Positions 1 to 8,031 of a stretch of 47,117 nucleotides of DNA are shown piece after piece. The notes beneath the pieces are model-generated. The model did not search any database. It was given only the letters and a program-made list of their open reading frames with translations, and was not told where the DNA came from. Both the position numbers and the translations under genes were made by a program. The number at the start of each line of letters is the position of its first letter. Within the stretch, counting starts at the first letter, position 1. The stretch lies in contig JAILPB010000122.1 of NCBI GenBank assembly GCA_024690485.1, positions 1 through 47,117 on the forward strand, read 5' to 3'. This DNA is from Butyrivibrio sp. Lineage in GTDB: Bacteria; Bacillota; Clostridia; Lachnospirales; Lachnospiraceae.

Positions 1-1
1 G

Positions 2-922
2 CCTGTTTATCAAAAGAAACTGACGAAGCTTGAGACTCCTCTTCCAAGGTATGAGCTTGTGCTTAATAAAAAGATCGGTAACTTCCTTCCTGTGCAGGCA
101 GGAAGAGGCTGCACCAAGACCTGTAGCTTTTGCTCAATCTACTGCCTATATCACGGACAGTATTTAAAGCGCAGCATTCCTGATGTTATAAGGGATATTA
201 AGAGAGTAAAGGAGCTTGGCTTTAAGCAGTTTCTACTTCTTGATGACAACCTTTTTTCAGACAGGGAATATGCTTTTGAGTTGTGCGCCGAAATAAAAAA
301 GCTTAAGATGAGATGGATGACGCAGTGCTCAATTGATATCTCAAAGGATGAGGAGCTTTTGGACGTAGTTGCAAAAAGCGGCTGCTTTATCCTTAGCTTT
401 GGACTTGAGAGCATAAGCAGGGAGAGTCTTGTTGGCATGCAGAAGGCCTGGGCCCATCCTGACAAATACAGCGAGCAGATTAAGATAATTAGGAAGCACG
501 GAATCGACATCTCCACAGAGATGGTTGTTGGAGCAGAGGGTGATACCTTAGAATCCATAAGGGAGACTGCTAAGTTCGTTGAGGAAAACAAGATAACCGT
601 TCCGAGATTTTATATACTGACTCCCATTCCGGGAACTCAGTACTACGACGAAATGAAGGAGCAGAACAGGATTTACAATACGGACATGTACTCCTATAAT
701 TCCTGTGAGGCGGTTCATTATCCAAAGAACATGACTCCCGAAGAACTGACAAAGGCATACTGGGATCTGTATAATGAGGTGTACTCCTATAGGAATATCT
801 TAAACAGGACGCTTTTTACAAGCACCTTCTGGAGACGTCCTTTGACATGCTTTTTCTATCTTGGCGTAAACGTTTTTTACAGATATCATATTAAGCATGG
901 AATTGTGCCAAATATAATATAA
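2..922 (+). CDS. Radical SAM protein (B12-binding-type family), 5'-truncated by window edge
   Basis: The reading frame is open from the window edge (Pro-Val-Tyr-Gln...) to TAA at 920-922, so the gene starts upstream of the window; the GTG at 59 is an internal codon. The sequence GCTKTCSFC gives the CX3CX2C motif that binds the radical SAM 4Fe-4S cluster, preceded by the usual VQAGRGC lead-in. Further on come LLLDDNLF, SFGLES and PIPGTQYYDEM, all typical of the TIM-barrel half of B12-binding-domain radical SAM enzymes related to BchE/HpnP. The missing N-terminal part would normally hold the cobalamin-binding domain. The C-terminus (about 280 residues after the cluster) ends with a hydrophobic, aromatic stretch. 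Substrate cannot be told. It lies 28 bases before folA on the same strand. Confidence 0.85.
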   Translation, partial: PVYQKKLTKLETPLPRYELVLNKKIGNFLPVQAGRGCTKTCSFCSIYCLYHGQYLKRSIPDVIRDIKRVKELGFKQFLLLDDNLFSDREYAFELCAEIKKLKMRWMTQCSIDISKDEELLDVVAKSGCFILSFGLESISRESLVGMQKAWAHPDKYSEQIKIIRKHGIDISTEMVVGAEGDTLESIRETAKFVEENKITVPRFYILTPIPGTQYYDEMKEQNRIYNTDMYSYNSCEAVHYPKNMTPEELTKAYWDLYNEVYSYRNILNRTLFTSTFWRRPLTCFFYLGVNVFYRYHIKHGIVPNII

Positions 923-950
923 TGACATAGAAAAAACGAGGAGGATCACT

Positions 951-1439
951 ATGAAAATAATTCTGTCTGCAGATGAAAACTGGGGAATTGGAAACAAGGG
1001 ACAGCTCCTTATAAGAATCCCTAATGATATGAAAAACTTCAGAGCAGAGACTATGGGTAAGGTTATTGTCTACGGAAGAAAAACTCTTGAGACCTTCCCT
1101 CAGGCTCAGCCCCTTGAAGGAAGAAAGAATATCATTCTTTCAACAAACCCTGATTATAAAGTTAAAAATGCAACCGTAGTTCACAGCATCGATGAGCTTA
1201 AGGAAGCAATCGCTGAATACGACACAGACATCGTGTACTGCATCGGTGGTGCCAAGGTATACGAGGAGCTTCTTCCTCTGTGCGATACCTGTATCGTTAC
1301 CAAAATCGATAGAAAGTTCGAAGCAGACCGCTTCTTTACTAACCTGGATGAGAGCCCTGAGTGGGAGCTTTTTGAGGAGAGCGAAGAGCAGGCTTATTTC
1401 GATACTACCTATACATTCAAAACCTACAAGAGAGTTTAA
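951..1439 (+). CDS. folA: Dihydrofolate reductase
   Basis: A 162-residue cytoplasmic enzyme that reduces dihydrofolate to tetrahydrofolate with NADPH. Visible family signatures are NWGIGNKGQLL near the start, the acidic active-site residue in IPNDMKNF, the cofactor-binding GRKTLETFP (residues 44-52) and the C-terminal IGGAKVYEELLP. The usual Leu-Pro-Trp before the acidic segment is replaced by Leu-Ile-Arg-Ile-Pro, an ordinary Clostridia variation. The start is fixed by a GAGGAGG ribosome binding site eight bases upstream. It sits between a radical SAM gene and a secreted protein gene. The partner enzyme thymidylate synthase is on the opposite strand 0.7 kb away; the two act in one cycle, since ThyA makes the dihydrofolate that this enzyme recycles. 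Confidence 0.95.
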   Translation: MKIILSADENWGIGNKGQLLIRIPNDMKNFRAETMGKVIVYGRKTLETFPQAQPLEGRKNIILSTNPDYKVKNATVVHSIDELKEAIAEYDTDIVYCIGGAKVYEELLPLCDTCIVTKIDRKFEADRFFTNLDESPEWELFEESEEQAYFDTTYTFKTYKRV

Positions 1440-1463
1440 AACATTATAAGGAGGGAACGTTGT

Positions 1464-2027
1464 ATGAAAAACAAATCATTTTTTGGGGAAGTATTAAAAA
1501 AAGCATTGGCTTTCCTGATGGTACTTTCAATCGCGGTATCATTCTTACAGCCACTTAATGCGCAGGCTAAAGCCAAGGTGAACAAGGTTAAATTGGCTAA
1601 TGTGGGCCGTTTGGTGGGCTATGATGAACAATTTAATGCATCAAAGCCATTAAAAAAGGGAAAGAACAAGGTAATAGTTTGTACTAAGAATGGAACCGTA
1701 TTTCAGGGATACGCAAAGTTTGTTGCCCCTGCTACCAAAACCTACACAATGAAATTTGGTAATCTGGCTGCAAAGAACGGAAAAAAGAATTATGTTTATG
1801 GAGGCCTTGCAGGCAGTTTTGTAAAAGGAAATCCCGACCCTGATGCACTAAAATATTATGGAGGATGTGGAACTATTATAGATCTTGGATCGAAACCAAA
1901 TTCGCGTTATAAGAAATCAGTTACAGCCACGTTCGAGCTTTTACAAGGACAGCCGGTTTACTTTTATTTTATATTCAATAGTCGTTCAAAAACAAAGAAT
2001 GTATCATTAGATGTTAAAATAAAATAA
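1464..2027 (+). CDS. Small secreted protein of unknown function
   Basis: 187 residues with a clear Sec signal peptide: basic KNKSFFGEVLKK, a hydrophobic core (residues 13-28) and a likely cleavage after NAQA or QAKA near residue 36. The mature part is lysine-rich and beta-prone, with repeated glycines and aromatic residues, and has no motif I recognise. It lacks a lipobox, LPXTG anchor or membrane anchor, so it is probably released or held by charge to the wall. AAGGAGGG lies eight bases before the ATG. It follows folA by 24 bases and may be read through from it. A strong terminator follows. Confidence 0.7.
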   Translation: MKNKSFFGEVLKKALAFLMVLSIAVSFLQPLNAQAKAKVNKVKLANVGRLVGYDEQFNASKPLKKGKNKVIVCTKNGTVFQGYAKFVAPATKTYTMKFGNLAAKNGKKNYVYGGLAGSFVKGNPDPDALKYYGGCGTIIDLGSKPNSRYKKSVTATFELLQGQPVYFYFIFNSRSKTKNVSLDVKIK

Positions 2028-2032
2028 AGAAT

Positions 2033-2090
2033 AAAAAGGACCTTTGCCAAGGAGTGTGATAAAAGTCACATCCGGGCAAGGTCCTTTTTT
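2033..2090. terminator. Bidirectional intrinsic terminator
   Basis: Long arms AAAAAGGACC (2033-2042) and GGTCCTTTTTT (2080-2090) continue inward through TTTGCC/GGGCAA, with a second small stem (TGTGA/TCACA) in the loop. A-run on one side and T-run on the other let it end transcripts from both the secreted-protein gene and the convergent thyA. Confidence 0.9.
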
Positions 2091-2142
2091 ATATCATACG
2101 AGGAAATTCCTTTCTTGATTATCGAAAATATCCGTATGTCTC

Positions 2143-2994
2143 TTATACTGCTATCGGAATATTTGTTATCTGCTCGCCTGCAACCTCGTAGTTTTCAACG
2201 GATACATCATTTCTTGTAAACTGGTAGAAATCATGCACATCCGGATTTAAGTGGAAAGTCGGTGCGGGCTTTGGTGTGCGCTGTATCAGCTCCTTAATAA
2301 GCGGTACATGTCTGTCATAGATGTGGGCATCAGCAATTACGTGAACAAGTTCTCCGACATTCATATCGCAGACCTGAGCCAGCATGTGGACCAGGACTGA
2401 GTACTGAACCACATTCCAGTTGTTTGCAGCAAGAACGTCCTGTGAACGCTGATTTAAAACTGCGTTAAGAGTGAGTCTGTCATCACCCTTTTTCTGAGTT
2501 ACATTGAAGGTCATGCTGTATGCACAAGGATAGAGATTCATTTCTGAGAGATCCTGGTGAACATACATGTTTGTCATGATTCTTCTGGAAAAAGGATTGT
2601 TCTTAAGGTCGTAGATAACTCTGTCTACCTGATCAAACATCCCCTCTTTATATTTATGTTTCTGAGCCATCTGGTAGCCGTAGGCCTTTCCGATTGAACC
2701 TGTTTCATCAGCCCACTCATCCCATACATGGGAGTGCAGATCGTTTATATTGTTGGACTTTTGCTGCCATATCCAGAGCATCTCGTCTGTTGCGCTCTTT
2801 AAAGCTGTTTTTCTAAGAGTCATGATAGGGAACTCTTCAGCCAGGTTATAGCGGTTAACAACTCCAAACTTTTTTATGGTATATGCAGGGGTTCCATCCT
2901 CCCAGTGAGGGCGCACTTTTTCGCCTTCGGTACTGGTTCCGTTTTCAAGGATATCCTTGCACATGTTTATGAAAATCTCATCAGCTTTACTCAT
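2143..2994 (-). CDS. thyA: Thymidylate synthase (Bacillus ThyA-like type)
   Basis: 283 residues. It makes dTMP from dUMP using methylene-tetrahydrofolate. The catalytic cysteine is Cys157 in NLYPCAYS; most ThyA proteins have PPCH here, but a Pro-Cys-Val-Tyr/Ala-Tyr form is the one I recall for the B. subtilis/phage phi3T-type enzyme, which this protein resembles throughout (DGTPAYT, LLWIWQ, RQKSNNINDL-like segment). The arginine-serine-aspartate dUMP site appears as NQRSQDV, and DAHIYDRH gives the C-terminal nucleotide-binding segment. An AGGGGAG ribosome binding site precedes the ATG. A TATACT box lies about 30 bases upstream of the start, so it may have its own promoter as well as read-through from the hydrolase gene 63 bases upstream. 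Confidence 0.95.
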   Translation of the reverse strand: MSKADEIFINMCKDILENGTSTEGEKVRPHWEDGTPAYTIKKFGVVNRYNLAEEFPIMTLRKTALKSATDEMLWIWQQKSNNINDLHSHVWDEWADETGSIGKAYGYQMAQKHKYKEGMFDQVDRVIYDLKNNPFSRRIMTNMYVHQDLSEMNLYPCAYSMTFNVTQKKGDDRLTLNAVLNQRSQDVLAANNWNVVQYSVLVHMLAQVCDMNVGELVHVIADAHIYDRHVPLIKELIQRTPKPAPTFHLNPDVHDFYQFTRNDVSVENYEVAGEQITNIPIAV

Positions 2995-3057
2995 ACCGTC
3001 TCCCCTTTAAAAATATTTGTATCTAGTATAACATATTTGACTTTTTAGTCGCGGCGC

Positions 3058-4659
3058 TTAGTTTTCCCACTTGTCGCAGAGGGCGATTATCTGATCGGCA
3101 AATTTTGCCTTATCCTTGTTGGTCATGCCTTCGCTCTTTGCAATGATTGCAGTAAGGCGGGCACCTGCAGCCTTAAGTCTTGTGTATACGTCAGATACAA
3201 GCTTGGAGGTCTTGTGGACAGCGGCCTTCGGAACACCTTCCTTGATGAACTGACCGGATATAAGGTCAAACTCTGTTCCGCTGTAGGGAGCGTAGGTGTT
3301 GTAGCCATATTCATCCCTAAGGCATGCGGCAAAATTGGTACAGGTCCCATCTTCTCCATGAACCAGGAAAACTCTTGAAGGCCTCTCTTTAAAGCCCTGA
3401 AGCCATCTGATAAGTCCGCCCTTGTCTGCGTGACCGGACAAGCCCGTAAGCTTTACTATCTCTGCCTGAACATCAATTACTTCGCCAAAAAGCTTTATCT
3501 CTTCAGCTCCATCAATGATGGCGCGGCCTGTGGTTCCAACAGACTGATAGCCTACAAAGAGGATTGTGGATTCGGGTCTCCACAGGTTGTGCTTAAGGTG
3601 ATGTCTTATACGACCAGCTTCGCACATGCCGGAAGCGGAGATTATTACCTTTGGTGTGTCTTCTTCATTTATGGCTCTTGATTCTTCTGTTGTGATCGCC
3701 AGGTTAAGCCCCGGGAAGGAGATAGGATTTATCTTCTTTTTAATGAGAGCCATGGCTTCGTCGTCGTAGCATTCAAGGGCATGATCTGTGAAAACCTCAG
3801 TGGCTTCAACAGCCATAGGAGAGTCCACATAAACAGGGAAGTCATCCACTGCAGTTACCAGATGCTCTTTTTTAATGGTTCTTAGGAAATAGAGCATCTC
3901 CTGAGTTCTGCCTACAGCAAAGGAAGGAATAACCACATTTCCGCCCCTTGCAAAGGTTCTGTTTAGAATCTCTGTTAATTCTTTTATATAATCAGGCTTT
4001 TCCTCGCCGTGATATCTGTCACCATAGGTGGATTCCATAACAACATAATCGGCAAGTTCTGTGGTAGCGGGATCCTTAAGAATAGGCTGATCATCATTTC
4101 CGATATCACCTGAAAATACCAGCTTTTTCTCAACATCCTTTTCGGTTGCCCAGACCTCGATGCTTGCTGAGCCAAGGAGGTGACCGATGTCGGTAAAGCG
4201 GATCTTAACACCTTCACATATGTCGATTATTGTGTTGTAGTCGCAGGGGATTATCTGACGAAGGGTTGCATCTGCATCTTCCATGGAATATGTAGGTTCA
4301 ACCTGTTTGATATCCTTGTTTCTCTTTCCCTTTCTGCTTCGCCATTCAGCTTCCTGCATCTGTATGTGCGCACAGTCTCTTAGCATAATGCTGCACAGGT
4401 CGGCAGTTGGTCTTGTCATGAAAATTTTTCCGCGGAAACCTCTTGCATAGAGAAGTGGCAGATTGCCTGAGTGATCTACGTGGGCATGGGTCAGAAAAAC
4501 GTAGTCGATCTGTGCTGCGCCAACCGGCAGGTCTACATGCTCAAAAGAAATACGTCCCTGTTCCATACCGTAATCCACAAGGATGTGCTTGTCGCCAACT
4601 TCTAAGTAGTGACAGCTTCCTGTAACCTCGTGGTCTGCGCCGATAAACATAAGTCTCAT
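3058..4659 (-). CDS. MBL-fold / beta-CASP RNA-processing-type metallo-hydrolase
   Basis: 533 residues, predicted cytoplasmic. Metal-binding motif HAHVDH is at residues 58-63, followed by the downstream metal His in GHLLGSASIE and Asp in SGDIGNDDQP. The beta-CASP region carries YGDRYH, PSFAVGRTQE and SASGMCEAGRIRHHL; a C-terminal RMMBL-type segment contains SGHAD. This order fits the YsgE/MBL RNA-specificity family related to CPSF73 and RNase J, but it is shorter and lacks the RNase J C-terminal domain. A final lysine/alanine-rich helical stretch of about 60 residues is extra. Its RNA or DNA target cannot be told from sequence. It is expressed from a divergent promoter with a hairpin in its leader. 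Confidence 0.9.
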   Translation of the reverse strand: MRLMFIGADHEVTGSCHYLEVGDKHILVDYGMEQGRISFEHVDLPVGAAQIDYVFLTHAHVDHSGNLPLLYARGFRGKIFMTRPTADLCSIMLRDCAHIQMQEAEWRSRKGKRNKDIKQVEPTYSMEDADATLRQIIPCDYNTIIDICEGVKIRFTDIGHLLGSASIEVWATEKDVEKKLVFSGDIGNDDQPILKDPATTELADYVVMESTYGDRYHGEEKPDYIKELTEILNRTFARGGNVVIPSFAVGRTQEMLYFLRTIKKEHLVTAVDDFPVYVDSPMAVEATEVFTDHALECYDDEAMALIKKKINPISFPGLNLAITTEESRAINEEDTPKVIISASGMCEAGRIRHHLKHNLWRPESTILFVGYQSVGTTGRAIIDGAEEIKLFGEVIDVQAEIVKLTGLSGHADKGGLIRWLQGFKERPSRVFLVHGEDGTCTNFAACLRDEYGYNTYAPYSGTEFDLISGQFIKEGVPKAAVHKTSKLVSDVYTRLKAAGARLTAIIAKSEGMTNKDKAKFADQIIALCDKWEN

Positions 4660-4687
4660 AGGGATACCCCCTTTTCTCGTAATATTT

Positions 4688-4717
4688 ATGATGGCAGGGA
4701 ATGTTTTTTGCCATCAT
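4688..4717 (-). promoter_or_regulatory. Leader hairpin of the metallo-hydrolase gene
   Basis: Perfect 9-bp inverted repeat ATGATGGCA (4688-4696) / TGCCATCAT (4709-4717) with a 12-base loop, lying in the presumed 5' leader of the minus-strand hydrolase mRNA, between its promoter and its ribosome binding site. A control hairpin or an operator are both possible. Confidence 0.5.
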
Positions 4718-4736
4718 TTTGTCATAGCTAATATTA

Positions 4737-4765
4737 ATTTTAAAGCTACCAGGGCTATCTATCAA
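4737..4765 (-). promoter_or_regulatory. Sigma-A-type promoter for the metallo-hydrolase gene
   Basis: Read on the minus strand: -35 TTGATA (4760-4765), 17-base spacer, -10 TAAAAT (4737-4742). The start would be near 4730, leaving a leader of about 70 bases. Confidence 0.6.
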
Positions 4766-4849
4766 ATGAAAAATTTAATTGTTTTTTAGTATCAATATAT
4801 GACAGAATATCGTATTATTAGTATGTGAAAAAATGAGAAGGAGGCAATT

Positions 4850-5659
4850 ATGAAAAAGAAAGAAGCTATTGTTTTGGGAGCTATGGTGGTAGCCATGCTT
4901 GGCCTTGCTGCCTGCGGCAAAGAAAAAGCTCCTGAGGAGAGCGCTGCAAATGAAGCCGTAGTAGAAGAGAGCGTAGTAGCAGAGGCAGAAGATGCTGCGT
5001 CCGAGGAAGTGTCCGAAGAGGCTTCTGAAGAAGCCAATGAGGAGACCACTGAAGAAGTGACTGTAGAGGAGGCTGCCGATGTATCTGAGGAAAGGGCAGA
5101 AGCAGATTCTACAGAGACAACCGATGAAGCTGCCCTCCCTGCATATGAATATCCGGGACCTGAGCTGTTCTACACAGTTTTATATTCTTATCTTAATGAG
5201 AATATCGGAAAGCTGTATCCCGAAGCAGACGTCACAATTCCCTGTCCTGTAATCATATATGAGGATGAAAGTGATAAGTCAGACATCAAGGTTTACGGCG
5301 ATTTCTGGGTATTTAACTATAAACTAAACGGTGACATTCTGGAGAATACTTCAGGCGGTTCTCACCCCGGATGCATACATATTGCAAGTACCGATGAGGG
5401 CTACGAAGTTACAGGAATGGATGAAGTAGAAGACGGAAGTTCCTACGAACCTTCAGCAAGAGAGATTTTCGGAGACCGTTATGATGATCTCATAAAGGCA
5501 ACAAGTGATGAGAAGGGAAGAGAGGAGCTTAGAGCTCAGATCATTGCTAACTATGTTTTTGCAAATGACCTTAAGATCACAGCTTATAAGGACTATGGCT
5601 GGGATCCTGTAACACTCCCTGAACAGAATATTGATTCATTCTACAGCAATCTGAATTAG
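4850..5659 (+). CDS. Lipoprotein with acidic Glu/Ala-rich linker, unknown function
   Basis: 269 residues. A lipoprotein signal (MKKKEAIVLG..., lipobox LAAC, Cys22) would place it on the outer face of the membrane. Residues 25-95 are almost entirely Glu, Ala, Ser, Thr and Val, a flexible acidic spacer like that in the neighbouring binding protein. The globular part (about 100-269) has mixed alpha/beta character with FWVFNYKLNG and GGSHPGCIHI, plus a helical C-terminus; I do not recognise the fold. GAAGGAGG stands seven bases before the ATG. A separate transcript is likely, since the next gene has its own promoter 65 bases after this stop. A weak hairpin GCGGGTA/TACCCGT follows the stop. Confidence 0.75.
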   Translation: MKKKEAIVLGAMVVAMLGLAACGKEKAPEESAANEAVVEESVVAEAEDAASEEVSEEASEEANEETTEEVTVEEAADVSEERAEADSTETTDEAALPAYEYPGPELFYTVLYSYLNENIGKLYPEADVTIPCPVIIYEDESDKSDIKVYGDFWVFNYKLNGDILENTSGGSHPGCIHIASTDEGYEVTGMDEVEDGSSYEPSAREIFGDRYDDLIKATSDEKGREELRAQIIANYVFANDLKITAYKDYGWDPVTLPEQNIDSFYSNLN

Positions 5660-5723
5660 AAAGCGGGTAAAATATACCCGTTAAATATCCTCTAAAAAAG
5701 ACAGTAAATATAGCAAGAATCGG

Positions 5724-5752
5724 TTGACCTATCTTAAAGTTTGCGATATTAT
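5724..5752 (+). promoter_or_regulatory. Sigma-A-type promoter of the ABC importer operon
   Basis: -35 TTGACC (5724-5729), 17-base spacer, -10 TATTAT (5747-5752). The leader (about 80 bases) contains a repeated AAAAGCGTA motif. Its position rules out the in-frame ATG at 5741 as the start of the next gene. Confidence 0.75.
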
Positions 5753-5839
5753 AATATTTGTTTACTTTTACGGTTTAAAGCGTCAAAACATAAAAGCGTA
5801 AAAGCGTACAAAGGCAATTACAATTTCGAGGAGGTAGGT

Positions 5840-6970
5840 ATGAAAAAGAAGATTCTTGCCGCTATCTTAAGCGGAGCAATGATTTTAAGCATGACCGGAT
5901 GTGCTAAGACGGCCGGAGATGCAGCCAAGGATACTGCTGATACAGCGAGCAGCGAGGCTGCTGAGAGTACAGAGGAGGCTTCAGAGGAGGCTACTGAAGA
6001 AGCAGCAGAAGAGGCTTCAGAAGAGGCTACTGAGGAAGCAGCTGATGACACAGCTAAGGCTGAGGCAGGCAAAACTTTCCACGTTGGTGTTATCCAGCTC
6101 GTTGAGCATCCTGCACTTGATGCAGCGACCAAGGGGTTTGAAGAGGCTCTTGCAGAGGCTCTCGAGGCTGAGGGGTACTCAGTAGAGTTTGATTATCAGA
6201 ACGCACAGGGTGAGCAGGCTACATGCGCAACCATTGCTACTAAATTCGTAAATGACAATGATGACCTTATTATGGCAAATGCAACACCTGCACTTCAGGC
6301 AGTTGCAGCAGCTACAGGAGATATCCCGATTGTTGGAACATCTGTTACAGACTATGAGTCAGCAGGTGTTGTTAAGTCTAACGACGCTCCCGGAACAAAT
6401 GTAACAGGTGCATCTGATTTTGCTCCTATCGATGAGCAGATCGCACTTCTTCAGAAACTTGTTCCTGATGTAAAGCAGGTTGGTATTCTTTACTGCTCAT
6501 CAGAGGCTAACTCAAAATTCCAGGTTGATCTTGCTGCAGAGACACTTGAGGCAGCAGGTATCGCTTATAAGGAATACACAGTTGCTGATTCCAACGAGAT
6601 TCAGTCAGTTGTAACAAATGCAATCGCTAACTGTGATTGCCTCTACATTCCTACAGACAACACAATTGCTGATAACATGTCAATCGTTAAGAACGAAGCA
6701 TGGCCTGCAAAAACTCCTGTCATCTGTGGTGAGGAGAACATGTGTAAGAACGGCGGCCTTGCAACTCTTAGTATCGATTACTACGAACTCGGTGTTACAG
6801 CCGGTAAGCAGGCTTTCGAGATTCTTGTAAATGGTAAGAATCCTGCTGAAATGGCTATCGAGTATGGCGGAATCACCGGTGAGTACAATCCTGAGACAGT
6901 AGAAGCTCTTGAATTCGATGAGAGCCTTCTTGAGGGACTTACAGCTATCGATATGTCAGCTGCTGAATAA
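5840..6970 (+). CDS. ABC transporter substrate-binding lipoprotein (TrpX-like, ABC_sub_bind family)
   Basis: 376 residues. The start at 5840 is chosen because GAGGAGGTAGG precedes it and the longer open frame begins inside the promoter. Lipobox SMTGC gives Cys21. Residues 24-75 form a Glu/Ala/Ser/Thr spacer built of two near-identical 33-base repeats. The binding domain begins at KTFHVGVIQLVEHPALDAATKGFEEAL and continues with ANATPALQAVAAATGDIPIVGTSV-type segments, the hallmark of the COG2984 family, which includes streptococcal TrpX (tryptophan uptake). The actual substrate here is not known. It is the first gene of a three-gene importer with permease and ATPase downstream, and is separated from them by an intercistronic hairpin. 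Confidence 0.9.
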   Translation: MKKKILAAILSGAMILSMTGCAKTAGDAAKDTADTASSEAAESTEEASEEATEEAAEEASEEATEEAADDTAKAEAGKTFHVGVIQLVEHPALDAATKGFEEALAEALEAEGYSVEFDYQNAQGEQATCATIATKFVNDNDDLIMANATPALQAVAAATGDIPIVGTSVTDYESAGVVKSNDAPGTNVTGASDFAPIDEQIALLQKLVPDVKQVGILYCSSEANSKFQVDLAAETLEAAGIAYKEYTVADSNEIQSVVTNAIANCDCLYIPTDNTIADNMSIVKNEAWPAKTPVICGEENMCKNGGLATLSIDYYELGVTAGKQAFEILVNGKNPAEMAIEYGGITGEYNPETVEALEFDESLLEGLTAIDMSAAE

Positions 6971-7010
6971 GACAATACCTATTTTTTCATAATAACCAAA
7001 AAGCAGAGGC

Positions 7011-7038
7011 GAAGGTGCTCGGTTACATGGGCACCTTC
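7011..7038 (+). promoter_or_regulatory. Intercistronic hairpin between binding protein and permease genes
   Basis: GAAGGTGC (7011-7018) pairs perfectly with GCACCTTC (7031-7038) around a 12-base loop. No U-run follows directly. Such hairpins after a binding-protein gene commonly protect the upstream mRNA or lower read-through, giving more binding protein than membrane component. Confidence 0.6.
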
Positions 7039-7099
7039 TTACGCTGTCTTATGGGAAGATATTTTTTTCTGATTATTTTTATTTCAAAGGAGAATTTCT

Positions 7100-7981
7100 A
7101 TGATCTCGCTTTTACATGCACTGCCTGGTTCAGTAGCCCAGGGACTTATTTGGGGAATTCTGGCTATCAGTGTTTTCCTTACTTTCAAGGTACTTGATTA
7201 TGCAGATATGACTGTTGACGGTTCCTTCTGCACAGGTGGAGCAACCACAGTTATGGTTATGCTTTCAGGACAAAATGTATATGTTGCACTTCTGTGCGGA
7301 GTACTTGCAGGAATGCTTGCAGGTTACGTTACAGGTCTTTTACATACAATGCTTAAGATTCCGCCGATTCTGTCAGGAATTCTTACACAGCTTGGATTGT
7401 ATTCGGTGAACCTGGCTATCATGGGTAAATCCAATCAGGCCATAAGTGTCGACCAATATGCGCTTCTTGTGAGTCTTAGATTTATCAATTATTCCATCCT
7501 GATGAGTGTTATCATCGTGGCTGTTATCATCTTTATCCTTTATCAGTTTTTTGGAAGTGAGATCGGATCTGCTATCAGAGCAACAGGTTGTAACCAGAAC
7601 ATGGCAAGAGCACAGGGTATCAACACAGGACGCTGTATCAGAATCGGTCTTGTTGTAAGTAATGGTCTTACAGCTTTTGCCGGCGGACTCTATGCTCAGT
7701 ATCAGGGAAATGCAGATGTTAATGCAGGACGTGGTGCTATCGTTATCGGTCTTGCAGCTGTTATCATAGGCGAGGTTATTTTTGGAACCAGACATAATTT
7801 TGCACTTAGAATGGCATTTTCAGTAGTTGGTGCCATCATCTACTACATCGTTATTGCCATAGTCCTTCAGCTCGGACTGCCTTCAACATTCCTCAAGCTC
7901 TTAAGTGCAGTACTTGTTGCAGTATTCCTTGGCATTCCTGCGATTCAGGGATATCTGGGAATTAAGAGTAGTAAGAATTGA
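7100..7981 (+). CDS. ABC transporter permease (TrpY-like, COG4120)
   Basis: 293 residues, integral membrane protein. I see eight or so hydrophobic segments, beginning with LIWGILAISVFLTFKVL (about residue 15). The segment DYADMTVDGSFCTGGA and the cytoplasmic loop EIGSAIRATGCNQNMARAQGI, which contains the coupling-helix region contacting the ATPase, are characteristic of the branched-chain-type permeases of COG4120. AAAGGAG lies seven bases before the ATG. It pairs with the binding lipoprotein upstream and the ATPase 50 bases downstream; as a single permease gene it would form a homodimer. Confidence 0.92.
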   Translation: MISLLHALPGSVAQGLIWGILAISVFLTFKVLDYADMTVDGSFCTGGATTVMVMLSGQNVYVALLCGVLAGMLAGYVTGLLHTMLKIPPILSGILTQLGLYSVNLAIMGKSNQAISVDQYALLVSLRFINYSILMSVIIVAVIIFILYQFFGSEIGSAIRATGCNQNMARAQGINTGRCIRIGLVVSNGLTAFAGGLYAQYQGNADVNAGRGAIVIGLAAVIIGEVIFGTRHNFALRMAFSVVGAIIYYIVIAIVLQLGLPSTFLKLLSAVLVAVFLGIPAIQGYLGIKSSKN

Positions 7982-8031
7982 TCAGCCTTTGGGCCCCGCT
8001 ATATTGAAGTCAAATAAAAGGAAAGCAAATT

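Noticed and set aside
151..591. Long antisense open frame opposite the radical SAM gene
   Set aside because: No ribosome binding site or family match; the plus-strand frame has clear radical SAM motifs.
5753..5839. T-box leader for the TrpX-like importer
   Set aside because: The leader is only about 80 bases and lacks the T-box sequence and any terminator/antiterminator pair.
5741..5839. Upstream start that adds 33 residues to the binding lipoprotein
   Set aside because: It lies inside the promoter -10 region and would bury the lipoprotein signal; ATG 5840 has a strong ribosome binding site.
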